Source: Halovivax cerinus
GTDB lineage: Archaea > Halobacteriota > Halobacteria > Halobacteriales > Natrialbaceae
Direction of reading: 5' to 3'
DNA: 64,000 nucleotides
NCBI RefSeq assembly: GCF_024498195.1
Contig: NZ_CP101824.1
Span: forward strand, 682,001 to 746,000
Shown: one piece after another, positions 1 to 8,408 of the stretch
Layout of the letters: each line of letters begins with the position of its first letter
Position numbering within the stretch: position 1 is the first letter of the stretch
Notes under the pieces: model-generated
What the model saw: only the letters and a program-made list of their open reading frames with translations
What the model was told of the DNA's origin: nothing
Databases searched by the model: none
Translations under genes and position numbers: made by a program

Positions 1-740
1 TCTACGCCACGCTGTTCAGCCGCCACTACCTGCTCATGTTCGCCATTCTGGGCGCACTCATCCTTCGCGGGATGGCCCCCGAACTGTACGAGCAGCGCCA
101 CGACGAGGCCTGGCGGCGCTGGTGGGGCCGGTCGTTCGTCGTCGGCAGCCTCACCGCGCCGTTCTTCCTCGGTGTCTTCGTCGCCCACTGGCTGTTCGGC
201 GTGACGGCGCTCGTCTCCCTCCAGGGACTCGTCGTCGGCCTCGCCGTCGTCACACTGACGATCGTCGACGGTGCGGCGTTCCTCCGGATCAAGACCCGCG
301 GCGCCCTCCGCGACGACCTCCGGACGGACGCGCTCCTCGCGCTCGGGGCCTACCTCGTCCTGCTCGTCCTGACGCTCGGGCTCCTCTACGCGTCACCGGC
401 CATCCGACCGGCCCTAGTCTCCGCGCCGTCGATCGCACTCGTTCTCCTCTCGCTCACCTTCGCCACCGTCTACGCGCTCGCGACCCGAGCCGACAGGTAC
501 TACATGGCCGTCGGCGCAGCCGCCGGCCTCGTCTTCGCGCTCGTCGCCGTCGTCGCCGTCCTCCTGTACCCCGAGCTCGATCCCGTCACGGGACTGACCG
601 TCGAAGAGGCCGTCGTCTCGACCATCCCGCTCAACCTCATGACGATCGGGATGGCGATCCTGCTACCGCTCATCTTCGGCTACTTCGCCGTCCTCTACTC
701 GTCGTTTTCGGGGCCGGCCGAGGAGGGAGAGGGGTACTAG
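1..740 (+). CDS. cydB: Cytochrome bd ubiquinol oxidase subunit II (CydB), 5' end missing
   Basis: This is the C-terminal part of the CydB membrane subunit of cytochrome bd, the quinol oxidase that reduces O2 to water. The frame is open from base 3, and the first visible residues, LFSRHYLLMFAILGALILRG, fit the CydB family; EL.EQRHDEAWRRWW follows. About six hydrophobic helices are visible before the stop at 738-740. An internal ATG at 36 is not the real start, because coding continues upstream of the window. cydA presumably lies just before it. The protein partners CydA, which carries the hemes, and both sit in the cytoplasmic membrane. The identification rests on family resemblance of the visible part. 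Confidence 0.88.
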   Translation, partial: YATLFSRHYLLMFAILGALILRGMAPELYEQRHDEAWRRWWGRSFVVGSLTAPFFLGVFVAHWLFGVTALVSLQGLVVGLAVVTLTIVDGAAFLRIKTRGALRDDLRTDALLALGAYLVLLVLTLGLLYASPAIRPALVSAPSIALVLLSLTFATVYALATRADRYYMAVGAAAGLVFALVAVVAVLLYPELDPVTGLTVEEAVVSTIPLNLMTIGMAILLPLIFGYFAVLYSSFSGPAEEGEGY

Positions 741-839
741 GCGGCAGACCTGTGAAGTGGAGAAGAGGCGGGAGAGGGGTACCGGCGGGATCGAACGCGG
801 CGACTACTCGGACCGTCCCAGGAGGTCTCGGGGAGTAAT

Positions 840-1745
840 TCACCCCAGACTCACGTCCAGATATAGCATGACGATCACGCCGGCCATGACGCCGAGGGTG
901 GCGATCCGCTCGTGGCCACGGGTGTGGGTCTCGGGGATAATCTCGTCGGAGATGACGAAGAGCATCGCGCCTGCAGCGAAGCCCATCGCGTAGGGGAGCA
1001 ACGGTTCGACTGTGGCCACGGCGAGTGCGCCCAGTACGGCGAGGGGAATCTCGACGACACCCGAGCGCACGCCAGCGAAGACGGCGTAGATACGTCGATC
1101 CAGCCCAGCGTTGATCGCGGCGACGGAGACGGCGAGCCCCTCCGGAATGTTCTGGATCCCGATCGCGAGCATGAGCGCGATCGCGTTCTCGACGTTGCCG
1201 GAGCCAAAGCCCACGCCCACGGCCAGCCCCTCGGGCATGTTGTGCAGCGTGATGGCGAGGATGAACAGCACGACGGGGGCGAGGCGTTCCGAGCGCTCTG
1301 TAGCGGTTTCGGCCGCCGTCGATCCGTCCGGGTCGAAGACATCACTCGTGGATGGGTCGCCGATGTCGGGTCGCCTGCTGCCCGTCAGGAGGTAGTGGGC
1401 GTGGGGGACGAGGATGTCCGCTCGATCGAGGAACGCGACGCCGAGGGCGACGCCGACGAGAGTCGGAATCGGGTCACCGCCGGAGTACTGCTCGATGCCT
1501 GGGATGATGAGGCTGGTGAAGGCCGCGGCGAGCATCACGCCGGCCGCGAAGCCCAGCGCGCCGTCCAGCGCGCGTTCGGATGGGTCCCGCCAGACGAAGA
1601 CGAGTGACGCGCCGAGCAGGTTCAACGTGGCGATGACGACGCCGCCGACGAACGCCTGTCTGACGGGGTTCTCGCCGATCAGGCCGACGAATCCGTCGAC
1701 GAGGGCGAGGACGGTCGGCGGGCTCGCTATCGTCGGTCCGATCAC
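840..1745 (-). CDS. ZIP-family divalent metal transporter
   Basis: This is a 301-aa polytopic membrane protein with about eight helices. The two ZIP signatures are clear: LHNMPEGLAVGVGFGSG near residue 167 and IQNIPEGLAVSVAAINAG near residue 197, whose His, Asn and Glu form the metal site in ZIP transporters. A variable loop rich in Asp and Ser (about residues 125-150) lies between helices 3 and 4, as usual in the family. ZIP proteins move Zn2+, Fe2+ or Mn2+ into the cytoplasm; the substrate cannot be read here. The start is a GTG at 1743-1745. It is convergent with cydB and divergent from the halocyanin gene. Confidence 0.9.
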   Translation of the reverse strand: MIGPTIASPPTVLALVDGFVGLIGENPVRQAFVGGVVIATLNLLGASLVFVWRDPSERALDGALGFAAGVMLAAAFTSLIIPGIEQYSGGDPIPTLVGVALGVAFLDRADILVPHAHYLLTGSRRPDIGDPSTSDVFDPDGSTAAETATERSERLAPVVLFILAITLHNMPEGLAVGVGFGSGNVENAIALMLAIGIQNIPEGLAVSVAAINAGLDRRIYAVFAGVRSGVVEIPLAVLGALAVATVEPLLPYAMGFAAGAMLFVISDEIIPETHTRGHERIATLGVMAGVIVMLYLDVSLG

Positions 1746-1889
1746 GGTAGTGGGCCGTGTCTACGACGTCCTCCGGGAAATATGATCGGTCGTCTCCCGC
1801 CACTGTCAGCCAGCGGCGTCCCTCCCGACCGAACGACACTCTTCGATCGGGTGGCAGCGGTTTATCACACGTTTCGGTGTCCGTTCGGT

Positions 1890-2360
1890 ATGAGTGCTCG
1901 ATTCACTCGACGAGCAGCGTTACGAGCCGGTGCGACGGTTGCAACGGTATCACTCGCAGGGTGCGGCGGTGGTGGTGGCGGCGGGCCGAGTGGTGGCGGC
2001 AACGGTGACGGCGGTGGCGCGATCGAAATCGAACCCGGAACGCAGATCGAACTCGACGGCATCACCGCCGGGTGGGAGGGGCTCGCGCCGAGCGCGATCG
2101 AGGGATCGACGAACCCGACGCTCTCGCTCGTCGAGGGAGAGACCTACGAGATCGGGTGGACTCAGGGTGACGGCGCGAATCACAACATCGCCATACACGA
2201 CGACAACGAGGAGGTCGTCGACGACCTGGCGACGGAGATCGTCTCCGACCCCGGCGACGGGCAGTGGCTCGAGTTCGAGGTCGGCAGCGAGATGACGACC
2301 TACATCTGCGAGGTCCACCCGACGACGATGATCGGCGATATCGAACTCCGAAGCGGGTAG
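1890..2360 (+). CDS. Halocyanin-like blue copper lipoprotein
   Basis: The 156-aa product begins with a twin-arginine-like lipoprotein leader (FTRRAALRAG, lipobox SLAGC), so it is probably exported and lipid-anchored. A Gly/Ser-rich linker follows, then a cupredoxin fold. The type 1 copper ligands are visible: His in GANHNIAIH and the Cys-His-Met trio in ICEVHPTTMIG. Halocyanins are small membrane-bound electron carriers between quinol oxidation complexes and terminal reductases. An upstream in-frame ATG at 1782 was rejected because the leader and lipobox begin properly at 1890, and TTTATCAC at 1861-1868 is a TATA-like element about 26 bp upstream. Confidence 0.88.
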   Translation: MSARFTRRAALRAGATVATVSLAGCGGGGGGGPSGGGNGDGGGAIEIEPGTQIELDGITAGWEGLAPSAIEGSTNPTLSLVEGETYEIGWTQGDGANHNIAIHDDNEEVVDDLATEIVSDPGDGQWLEFEVGSEMTTYICEVHPTTMIGDIELRSG

Positions 2361-2449
2361 GCGACGGCGAACGGCTCCGGGTGGGTCGAATAGGGCCGGT
2401 GTTCGAAGGGCAACGTGCGGAGTGGGGACGGCGTTCGGAGCGTGGGTGC

Positions 2450-3295
2450 CTACACGTGCGCGCCCGGCGGCACGAGGAGCACGTTCCCGTTCGCACGAGA
2501 GACGATGTCTTCGGAGACGCTGCCGAGCAACAGCCTGCGGAGTCGGCTGTGGCCGCGCGATCCGACGAGGGTCGTCGACGGCCCGTAGTCGGTTTCGGCG
2601 GCCATGATCTCGTCGGCCGGGTCGCCCTCGCGAACCTCGGTCTCGACGTCGATGCCCCACGATTCGAGCTGAGTCGCCAGTTCGTCGAGGCGGACCTCGG
2701 GGTTCGCGTCCTCCGGCAGGCCGGGGTCCTTCGGGGTCTGTACGTGGACCAGCCTGGCCTCCTCGGTCGCGTTCTCGAGAACGGAGAACAATTCGAACGC
2801 GTGTTCGGCGTTCTCGGAGAAGTCAGTGGCGTAGAGCATGCGCTGGAACAGGTGCGACTCGAGCAGGTCGGGTTCGTCGGCCTCGCGCTCGACACGGTTG
2901 ACCAGCAGCGGCGTCTCCGTCGTCCGCGCGAGGTTGCGCGCGGTCGAGCCGATGACGCGGTTCTCGAGCGGGCTCTTCCCGCGCGATCCGACGATCGTCA
3001 GGCTCGCACCGATCGTCTCGGCGATACCCGTGATGCGGCGGTGTGGTGTCCCGCGGACGACGTGGGTCTCGACGTCGAACCCGGCGTTCTCGATGACAGT
3101 GCTGTACCGGTCGAGGGCGCGCCGACGTCGACCCTCGAAGTCCATTCCGGGCATGCCCGCGTGGACGTTGGACGGAACGACGGTCACGAGGTGGATCTCC
3201 TCGATACCGATACGCCCGAGACAGCCGAGACAGGTCTCGTTCTCGATCATCGCCTCGCTGGCGGCCGAGAGGTCGGTCGCGATAACGGCCTTCAT
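2450..3295 (-). CDS. Tandem-domain universal stress protein (UspA family)
   Basis: The 281-aa protein has two Usp domains in a row. Domain 1 starts MKAVIATDLSAASEAMIE and ends with TIVGSRGKSPLENRVIGSTA. Domain 2 starts MLYATDFSENAEHAFEL and ends with TLVGSRGHSRLRRLLLGSVS. Both carry the G-S-R-G-x-S type ATP-binding loop. Usp proteins are cytoplasmic and act in stress physiology; the exact role is unknown. A longer ORF reading starts at 3451, but 3295 is preferred because Usp domain 1 begins there and a TATA-like element lies about 25 bp upstream, giving a leaderless transcript. Confidence 0.9.
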   Translation of the reverse strand: MKAVIATDLSAASEAMIENETCLGCLGRIGIEEIHLVTVVPSNVHAGMPGMDFEGRRRRALDRYSTVIENAGFDVETHVVRGTPHRRITGIAETIGASLTIVGSRGKSPLENRVIGSTARNLARTTETPLLVNRVEREADEPDLLESHLFQRMLYATDFSENAEHAFELFSVLENATEEARLVHVQTPKDPGLPEDANPEVRLDELATQLESWGIDVETEVREGDPADEIMAAETDYGPSTTLVGSRGHSRLRRLLLGSVSEDIVSRANGNVLLVPPGAHV

Positions 3296-3690
3296 ACCCG
3301 AGGCTACGGGCCGAGGGTATAATATTGTTTGGCTTATCCAATACCGGTGGCGAGCCAGCGCGCCCATGCGACGGGTGTGCGCGCGTACTCCGCGCGGGTT
3401 CTCCGTCCACCGCAGGTGGATCCACACCGACGACCGCTCCGCCGGCGCCACGAAGAGCGACTATCAGCTCGGTGACCGGATTCAGCGCGCGCCCCGGTGT
3501 GGGTGAAGACCGGAGGAAACGAGCCTATATTTGGAGAACCTACAGGAATATTCTCGTCGGTTTCGCGTTACATACTCTGCAGTAATATTGTGCGCCGATC
3601 CCAAAAGCGTTATACGTCCTCTCCGGGTACGATGCACCGAGCAGAAATCCATGATTCGCACACAACCGATGATCGACGAGGTCGATACCG
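3296..3690. other. Divergent intergenic region (395 bp)
   Basis: No supported gene lies here. The region separates the Usp gene (minus) from the small-protein/TauE operon (plus). It holds the Usp promoter at 3315-3328. An AT-rich patch at 3522-3560 contains the palindrome GAATATTC. AATATTGT occurs at 3594-3601, and GTTATACG near 3610 may be a TATA element for a transcript running into 3691. Short ORFs in this region lack recognisable protein features. Confidence 0.5.
3315..3328 (-). promoter_or_regulatory. Promoter of the tandem Usp gene (TATA box, leaderless)
   Basis: On the minus strand the sequence ACAATATTATACCC is AT-rich in a GC-rich background. It is centred about 25 bp before the ATG at 3295, the standard spacing for a leaderless haloarchaeal gene. 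It includes ATATTGT, which resembles the core of the sulfur-regulon motif seen at 5155 and 12888; this could be chance. Confidence 0.6.
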
Positions 3691-3840
3691 ATGATTGACT
3701 TCGCATCGCTCTCACCGACAGCACAGGCACTCGCACTCGTCGGCGTCATCCTCGTGGAGGCACTCGTCCTGTACGGCGGGTACGGTCTCCTCGAACGCGT
3801 CGTCGCACCACCACTCGTTCGCACGATCACGGAGTCATAG
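3691..3840 (+). CDS. 49-aa single-pass membrane protein before tauE
   Basis: This short gene lies directly before the TauE/SafE exporter. The product starts MIDFASLSPTAQALALVGV and carries one hydrophobic helix (about residues 10-32) followed by a short basic tail ending in ITES. Its stop codon TAG (3838-3840) abuts the ATG of the exporter at 3841, so translation is likely coupled. From memory, short proteins of this type occur before sulfite-exporter genes in haloarchaea and are catalogued as a domain of unknown function. A role as accessory subunit or chaperone of the exporter is inference. Confidence 0.75.
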   Translation: MIDFASLSPTAQALALVGVILVEALVLYGGYGLLERVVAPPLVRTITES

Positions 3841-4884
3841 ATGGAGCTATTTGGAATCGCACTCACGATGTTGCTCGTCTTCGTGGGCTTCGGCTTCATG
3901 GTCGGCGTCCTGTTCGGGTTCTTCGGGATGGGTGGATCCTTCCTCGTCACGCCCGCGCTGCTGGTGATGGGGTATCCGACCACCACCGCCGTCGGGAGCG
4001 GGATGGCCTTCGTCTTCGGGACGGCGGTCATCGCGACCCTGAAACACAGAGACCTCGGGCAGGTCGACTACAAACTCGGCGCGCTGATGGTGGTCGGGAC
4101 GACCGCCGGCATCGAGCTGGGGAAGATGATCGTCGAACACCTGGAGGAACTGGGACTGGCAGGCGGCGTCATCGGTGTCACCTACGTCTTCATGCTCGGT
4201 GGCATCGGGCTGTTCGTCAGCTACACCGCGCTGAAGTCCGACGGCTCGGACGATAGCGGCGGTGGCGGTCACCACGAAGCGGCGAACGACGAGATCGATC
4301 CTGACGACATTCCGGACATAGCCAAGAAGATCCAGTCGTACAACGTGCCGCCGATGATGACGCTCGGTGGCGGCATCCGGGTGTCGCTCTGGATGATCCT
4401 CGGCGTCGCCTTCGCCACGGGCCTGCTGTCCGGCTTCCTGGGCGTCGGTGGCGGCTTCATCCGGATGCCCGCGCTGTTCTACCTGATCGGCGTCCCGGTC
4501 CCGATCGCGGTCGGGACCGACCTGTTCGAGATCGTCATCTCGGGTGGGTTCGGGGCGTTCACCTACGGATTGAGCGGCGGTGTCAACCTCGGCATCGTCG
4601 TGCCGCTGCTGGCCGGGAGCGCGCTCGGGGCCCGGATCGGCTCCGCGGCGACCAGCATCGTCAACGAGGACGACATCAAGATCTACTTCGGTCTGATGCT
4701 CCTCGGTGGCGCCGTGGCCGTCGCCTTCCAGCAGTCCGCCGGGGCGTTCGGGATGCCCATCCTGGACACGGTCGGGATCATCCTGATCATGCTCTCGGCG
4801 ATGCTGGTCAGCGGAGCCGTGATCTACAGTACGATCACCGAACTGCGAGCGAACGCCCGATCTACCGCACCAGCGGCAGACTGA
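3841..4884 (+). CDS. TauE/SafE-family sulfite/organosulfonate exporter
   Basis: The 347-aa membrane protein has two homologous halves joined by an acidic, His-containing loop (about residues 135-170). Each half begins with a Gly-rich motif typical of TauE/SafE: FGFFGMGGSFLVTPALLVMG in the first and SGFLGVGGGFIRMPALFYLI in the second. About eight helices are present. Family members are thought to export sulfite, sulfoacetate or related anions. It is coupled to the 49-aa gene and followed by a Cys-containing regulator and a disulfide oxidoreductase, which suggests a role in sulfur-compound detoxification. Confidence 0.9.
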   Translation: MELFGIALTMLLVFVGFGFMVGVLFGFFGMGGSFLVTPALLVMGYPTTTAVGSGMAFVFGTAVIATLKHRDLGQVDYKLGALMVVGTTAGIELGKMIVEHLEELGLAGGVIGVTYVFMLGGIGLFVSYTALKSDGSDDSGGGGHHEAANDEIDPDDIPDIAKKIQSYNVPPMMTLGGGIRVSLWMILGVAFATGLLSGFLGVGGGFIRMPALFYLIGVPVPIAVGTDLFEIVISGGFGAFTYGLSGGVNLGIVVPLLAGSALGARIGSAATSIVNEDDIKIYFGLMLLGGAVAVAFQQSAGAFGMPILDTVGIILIMLSAMLVSGAVIYSTITELRANARSTAPAAD

Positions 4885-5211
4885 ACGCGAACTGGCGGCG
4901 AATCGCCTGCGGACCGACCGCAGACATCCTGCCGACCGACCGCAGTCCCTCTACCGACCAGCCGTGGACCGCCCGCCGACCGACTGCAGACTGTGACGGT
5001 CGGTCCAATCGACACGCCGGCCACCGACGTTTTTTCGCAGCGCCGTCTCCCACTGCATCGCGACGGTGTTCGGCCAGCCGTTTCGTGTCCACACGTGTCC
5101 CGACGACGAGCCGGTACTTTCCACGATCGCGTCCGCCCCGACCGGCTCAGCGAGATTGTACAATATACACACAACCCTTTTATCGCTGTGGCCCCACCCT
5201 CCAGCTAGAAA
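4885..5211. other. Intergenic region between tauE and the HTH regulator (327 bp)
   Basis: No gene is supported here. The region contains short direct repeats of GACCGACCGCAG (near 4914 and 4935) and a T-run (GTTTTTTCG near 5030) that may end transcription of the tauE operon. The promoter of the downstream regulator is at its 3' end. Confidence 0.5.
5155..5183 (+). promoter_or_regulatory. Promoter and TTGTACAA operator of the Cys-containing HTH regulator
   Basis: The palindrome TTGTACAA (5156-5163) begins the run TTGTACAATATACACACAA. It is followed by the TATA-like CTTTTA (5178-5183), 29 bp before the ATG at 5212. Almost the same block precedes the thioredoxin gene at 12888 with the same relation to its TATA box. 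The position just upstream of TATA suits an activator or a BRE-competing regulator. The binding protein is unknown; the adjacent regulator is the obvious candidate. Confidence 0.6.
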
Positions 5212-5613
5212 ATGGCACAGTCGATGGCGGAACAGCTTCAGCAGGACATGGAGTGTGAGGGCCTGCTGGAGTGCATCCACGGACTCAAGCAACTCGACAA
5301 GGACTGTTTCAGGGCGGTCGTCGAGAGCGACGACCCGCTGACGATCGACGAGATCGCCGACGACGTCGACCGCGAGCGCTCGACGGCGTACCGTTCGATC
5401 CAGCGGCTCCTCCAGAGTGGCTTCATCCAGAAAGAACAGATCAACTACGAGCAGGGCGGCTACTACCACGTCTACCGGCCCACCGATCCCGACCAGATCG
5501 CGAGCGACATGCAGCGCAAGTTGAACGACTGGTACGCGAAGATGGGCCAACTCATTCAGGAGTTCGAGAACAAGTACGACGCCCCCGAAGACATCGCCGT
5601 CGCCGACAGCTAG
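5212..5613 (+). CDS. HTH transcriptional regulator with N-terminal cysteines (TrmB/MarR-like)
   Basis: The 133-aa protein has a winged helix (about residues 30-85). The helix-turn-helix is in IDEIADDVDRERSTAYRSIQ and is followed by RLLQSGFIQKEQI and an aromatic wing (GGYYHVYRP). A C-terminal helix (about 95-120) probably dimerises. Three cysteines, C15, C21 and C32, precede the HTH in ECEGLLECIHGLKQLDKDC, a layout that could sense thiol or persulfide state. The gene lies between tauE and an FAD disulfide reductase, and its promoter carries the TTGTACAA motif shared with thioredoxin. Redox or sulfur sensing is inference from the cysteines and the neighbours. Confidence 0.8.
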   Translation: MAQSMAEQLQQDMECEGLLECIHGLKQLDKDCFRAVVESDDPLTIDEIADDVDRERSTAYRSIQRLLQSGFIQKEQINYEQGGYYHVYRPTDPDQIASDMQRKLNDWYAKMGQLIQEFENKYDAPEDIAVADS

Positions 5614-5619
5614 GCCACG

Positions 5620-6006
5620 ATGTCCGATCCCGCTCCCGGGCCCGATCCGGCTCTCGGGTCCGATCCCGCTCCCGGGCCCGATCCGGCTCTCGGGTCCGAT
5701 CCCGCTTCCGAAACCAGTGCGGCCAGTTCTACCGACGACGAGACAGTTCGGGTCTGGCTCGTCGAGCGAACCTATTCCGACGACGAGCAGAACCTGATCA
5801 TCCTCGTCTACGCGACCCTCGACGGCGAGCGCTACTTCCGCAAGGAGCGCGCGTTGACGAGCAGTACCGATATCCGCGAGACGACGGCCGCCCTCGACGT
5901 GGCGGCCGACGACCTTGGTGCCGTTCGGAACGACGACGAACGCGAGCGCTACGCGCTCGAGGCGAGACGCATGGCCGACGAACACGACCCCGACGACGCG
6001 ATCTGA
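5620..6006 (+). CDS. Acidic hypothetical protein with N-terminal Pro/Asp repeats
   Basis: I do not recognise this 128-aa protein. Residues 3-26 are built from six-residue repeats of the GSDPAP/GPDPAL type, encoded by an 18-bp tandem repeat. The rest looks like a small folded domain (VRVWLVERTYSDDEQNLIIL, YFRKERAL) with a helical acidic C-terminus (LEARRMADEHDPDD). It starts 6 bp after the HTH gene, so the two are probably cotranscribed. No membrane segment or signal is seen. The repeat probably varies in copy number between strains. Confidence 0.7.
   Translation: MSDPAPGPDPALGSDPAPGPDPALGSDPASETSAASSTDDETVRVWLVERTYSDDEQNLIILVYATLDGERYFRKERALTSSTDIRETTAALDVAADDLGAVRNDDERERYALEARRMADEHDPDDAI
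5626..5709 (+). repeat. 18-bp tandem repeat inside a coding region
   Basis: Alternating 18-bp half-units, GATCCCGCTCCCGGGCCC and GATCCGGCTCTCGGGTCC, make two full 36-bp units (5626-5661 and 5662-5697) and a partial third. They encode the Pro/Asp-rich N-terminus of the gene at 5620. Confidence 0.85.
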
Positions 6007-6068
6007 CGTCGCCGCTCGCTTTGCCGACTGCCTGCTAGTTTCATCCCCGTCGCCGTGGTTCGACACCC

Positions 6069-7736
6069 ATGGCGTCAGGAACCGAAGCGGTCGACTTCCT
6101 CGTCGTCGGCTCTGGCTCCGGACTCGACGTGGCGAACGCCGTGGCGAACCGGGACCAGTCGGTCGCCGTCGTCGAGAAGGACCCGCTCGGAGGGACCTGT
6201 CTCAACCGGGGCTGTATCCCCTCGAAGCGGCTACTGTATCACGCGACCGTACGCCAGACGATCGACCGCGCCGAAGCGTTCGGGATCCACGCCGACGTCA
6301 CCGGCGTCGACTTCGCCGAGATCGTCCGCGACGTGAACGACGACGTCTCGGGCAGCGCCGAGTCGATCCGTCGCGGACTGCGCTCGTCGAACCACCACAC
6401 CCTGTTCGAGGGGATGGGCCAGTTCGTCGACGACCACACGATCGAGATCGTCGACGGGAAAGACGCCGGCGAGCGTATCCGTGCGGAGACCATCCTCCTC
6501 GCCGCCGGGTCGCGACCGTCGATCCCCGACATCGAGGGAATCGAGGACGTCCCATACCTGACGAGTCGGGAGGCCCTGCAACTCGAAGCACCGCCCGGAC
6601 ACCTCGTGATAATCGGCGGCGGGTACGTTGGGGCCGAACTCGCGCACTTCTTCGGCACCTTCGGCAGCGACGTGACCATCGTCGGTCGCCGGCCCCGGCT
6701 GTTGCCACACGCGGACGAGCCCGTCGGTATCTCGTTCACCGAGCGTTTTAGAGACCGATTCGACGTTCACGTGGGGTACGAAGCCGTTAGCGTGTCGAGT
6801 GGTGACGAGCGCTCCTCGAGTGGCGACGACTCGTCCGCGGACGCGGGCGCGATCACCGTCGACGCTCGCCCCTACTCGCCCGCGTGGAACGACGCCTCCG
6901 AACTCGACGACGTGACCGTCACCGGCGACACGCTCCTCGTCGCGGCGGGCCGCCGCCCCAATTCGGACACGCTTGCGCTCGACGTCCCGGGCGTCGAGAC
7001 CGACGAGCAGGGGTTCGTCGAGACGGACGAGTACCTCCGGACCACGGCCGACGACGTCTGGGCGCTCGGGGACATCGTCGGCGAGTACCTCCTGAAACAC
7101 AACGCCAACCACGAGGCCAGAACCGTCGTCAGGAACGTTCTCCGCGACGAGCTCGACCCGATCGACTACACGGCGATGCCCTACGCCGTGTTCGCCTCGC
7201 CGGAGGTCGCCGGCGTCGGTACGACCGAGCAGGCACTGATCGCGGCCGACCGCGAGTACGCCACGACAACATACGACTACGCAGACACGGCCCGTGGGAC
7301 GGCCATGAACGCCGAGGGCTTCGTTCGAGTCCTGATCGACCCCGACGGCACCATCCTCGGGTGTCACATCGTCGGACCCGACGCCGCCTCGCTGATTCAG
7401 GAAGTCGTCGTCGCGATGAAAGCCGGATCGGGGACCGTCCACGACATCCGCGAGTCGGTTCACATCCACCCCGCGCTCCCCGAGGTCGTCGACCGCGCGT
7501 TCTCGAGCCAATTCGTCCTGGCGGGTCACGATCACGATCATAGCCACGACCACAATCATAGCCACGGTGACGGACACGAACAAGACCATAGCCACGGTGA
7601 CGACCACGAACAAGACCATAGCCACGGTGACGGCCACGATCACCACCACGGCCACGGTACCGACCACGATCACGGCCACGATCACGACCACGGCCAGAGA
7701 GGCGACGAGCGCGGTCCCGAGGCCGACAGCGGGTAG
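6069..7736 (+). CDS. FAD-dependent pyridine nucleotide-disulfide oxidoreductase with His-rich tail
   Basis: This 555-aa protein has the class I disulfide reductase fold of dihydrolipoamide dehydrogenase and mercuric reductase. The N-terminal FAD motif is VVGSGSGLDVANAVA. The redox-active disulfide is GGTCLNRGCIPSK. The NAD(P) motif is VIIGGGYVGAELAHFFG, the second FAD motif is VWALGDIVGE, and the interface His-Glu motif is HIHPALPEVV. The usual fold ends near residue 483. An extra tail of about 70 residues is mostly His, Asp and Gly and should bind metal ions. No 2-oxoacid dehydrogenase genes are nearby, so a role in thiol, persulfide or metal reduction fits better than lipoamide metabolism. 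The substrate is unknown. Confidence 0.88.
   Translation: MASGTEAVDFLVVGSGSGLDVANAVANRDQSVAVVEKDPLGGTCLNRGCIPSKRLLYHATVRQTIDRAEAFGIHADVTGVDFAEIVRDVNDDVSGSAESIRRGLRSSNHHTLFEGMGQFVDDHTIEIVDGKDAGERIRAETILLAAGSRPSIPDIEGIEDVPYLTSREALQLEAPPGHLVIIGGGYVGAELAHFFGTFGSDVTIVGRRPRLLPHADEPVGISFTERFRDRFDVHVGYEAVSVSSGDERSSSGDDSSADAGAITVDARPYSPAWNDASELDDVTVTGDTLLVAAGRRPNSDTLALDVPGVETDEQGFVETDEYLRTTADDVWALGDIVGEYLLKHNANHEARTVVRNVLRDELDPIDYTAMPYAVFASPEVAGVGTTEQALIAADREYATTTYDYADTARGTAMNAEGFVRVLIDPDGTILGCHIVGPDAASLIQEVVVAMKAGSGTVHDIRESVHIHPALPEVVDRAFSSQFVLAGHDHDHSHDHNHSHGDGHEQDHSHGDDHEQDHSHGDGHDHHHGHGTDHDHGHDHDHGQRGDERGPEADSG
7557..7646 (+). repeat. 30-bp tandem repeat encoding the His-rich tail
   Basis: Three near-identical 30-bp units begin CATAGCCACGGTGACG (7557, 7587, 7617). 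They encode HSHGDGHEQD-type repeats at the C-terminus of the oxidoreductase. Expansion of the repeat lengthens the His-rich tail without shifting the frame. Confidence 0.85.
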
Positions 7737-7775
7737 TCGTCCAGATCGTCTCGTCGGCGCCTCGACCCGGCGGAA

Positions 7776-8042
7776 TCAGGAACGGAGCGAGAGCAACACG
7801 AGCACCATGCCGCTCGAGACGATCGCCGCCTGGATGAGGCCGGCCGAGGCGAGCGAGGTGTCGAAGGCGAGGTGGATCAGCCCCTCGCAGATTGCCCCCG
7901 CACCGATGAAGACGAAGCCGGCGGCGACGTAGAGCATCGGTTGCTGCCCGCTCCGGCGGTAGCCGTGATAGGCCAGCGCGGCAACGACGAGGCTCAGGAC
8001 GAGGGTGAGCGATTTCGCGACGAGGACGGGTGTTTCGATCAT
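7776..8042 (-). CDS. Small three-helix membrane protein
   Basis: The 88-aa product has three hydrophobic stretches (about residues 5-25, 37-58 and 65-85) with YHGYRRSGQQPMLYVAAGF between helices 1 and 2. Proteins like this are common in haloarchaea beside winged-helix regulators and are listed, as I recall, as a family of unknown function. It follows the regulator at 8052 by 9 bp on the same strand, so the two form a regulator-membrane protein pair. The function is unknown; a signal-receiving partner is one possibility. Confidence 0.75.
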   Translation of the reverse strand: MIETPVLVAKSLTLVLSLVVAALAYHGYRRSGQQPMLYVAAGFVFIGAGAICEGLIHLAFDTSLASAGLIQAAIVSSGMVLVLLSLRS

Positions 8043-8051
8043 ACGGGCTCC

Positions 8052-8408
8052 TTACGGCGTTTCGTCACGAATGTCGGTCCAGAGGTCGGTGAACGAATCG
8101 GCGAGGTCGTCGGCCGTCTCGACGGTAACTCGAAACTCGCCGTCGGCGAGGTCGACGGCCAGCCCTTCCAGGGCAGTCTCGTACTCCCGTCGGTGCGCGC
8201 CGTCCGGTCCGATGGTCGTTCGCTCGTCGATCAGACCGTGTTCGTCGAGCATCGAGAGTCGCCGGTAGATCGTCGACAGGGAAGCGTCGCAGGCGTCGCT
8301 GAGTGCCTTCGCCGTCTTCGGTGAGCCGTCCGCGGCGGCGAGCATCCGGCGGGCGTAGTCGTCCGCGAGGACGTCGAAGAGCGCCCCCGGATCGGGCTCT
8401 CTGGACAT
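8052..8408 (-). CDS. Winged-helix transcriptional regulator
   Basis: The 118-aa protein contains an ArsR-like winged helix: FDVLADDYARRMLAAADGSP, then AKALSDACDASLSTIYRRLS as the recognition region, then LDEHGLIDERT. The second half is a beta wing and an acidic helix. The ORF extends upstream to 8816, but that extension is Arg/Pro-rich shadow sequence. The ATG at 8406-8408 fits the usual start of the family. It is divergent from the small Cys protein at 8524 and precedes the three-helix membrane protein. It resembles the regulator at 20232 in layout. Confidence 0.82.
   Translation of the reverse strand: MSREPDPGALFDVLADDYARRMLAAADGSPKTAKALSDACDASLSTIYRRLSMLDEHGLIDERTTIGPDGAHRREYETALEGLAVDLADGEFRVTVETADDLADSFTDLWTDIRDETP

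Noticed and set aside
1782-1889. N-terminal extension of the first halocyanin
   Set aside because: The extension would place the TAT leader and lipobox inside the protein, and a TATA element lies within it.
6231-7691. Minus-strand ORF of 486 aa opposite the FAD oxidoreductase
   Set aside because: It is a shadow; its Val/Ala-rich start is the reverse of the His repeat.
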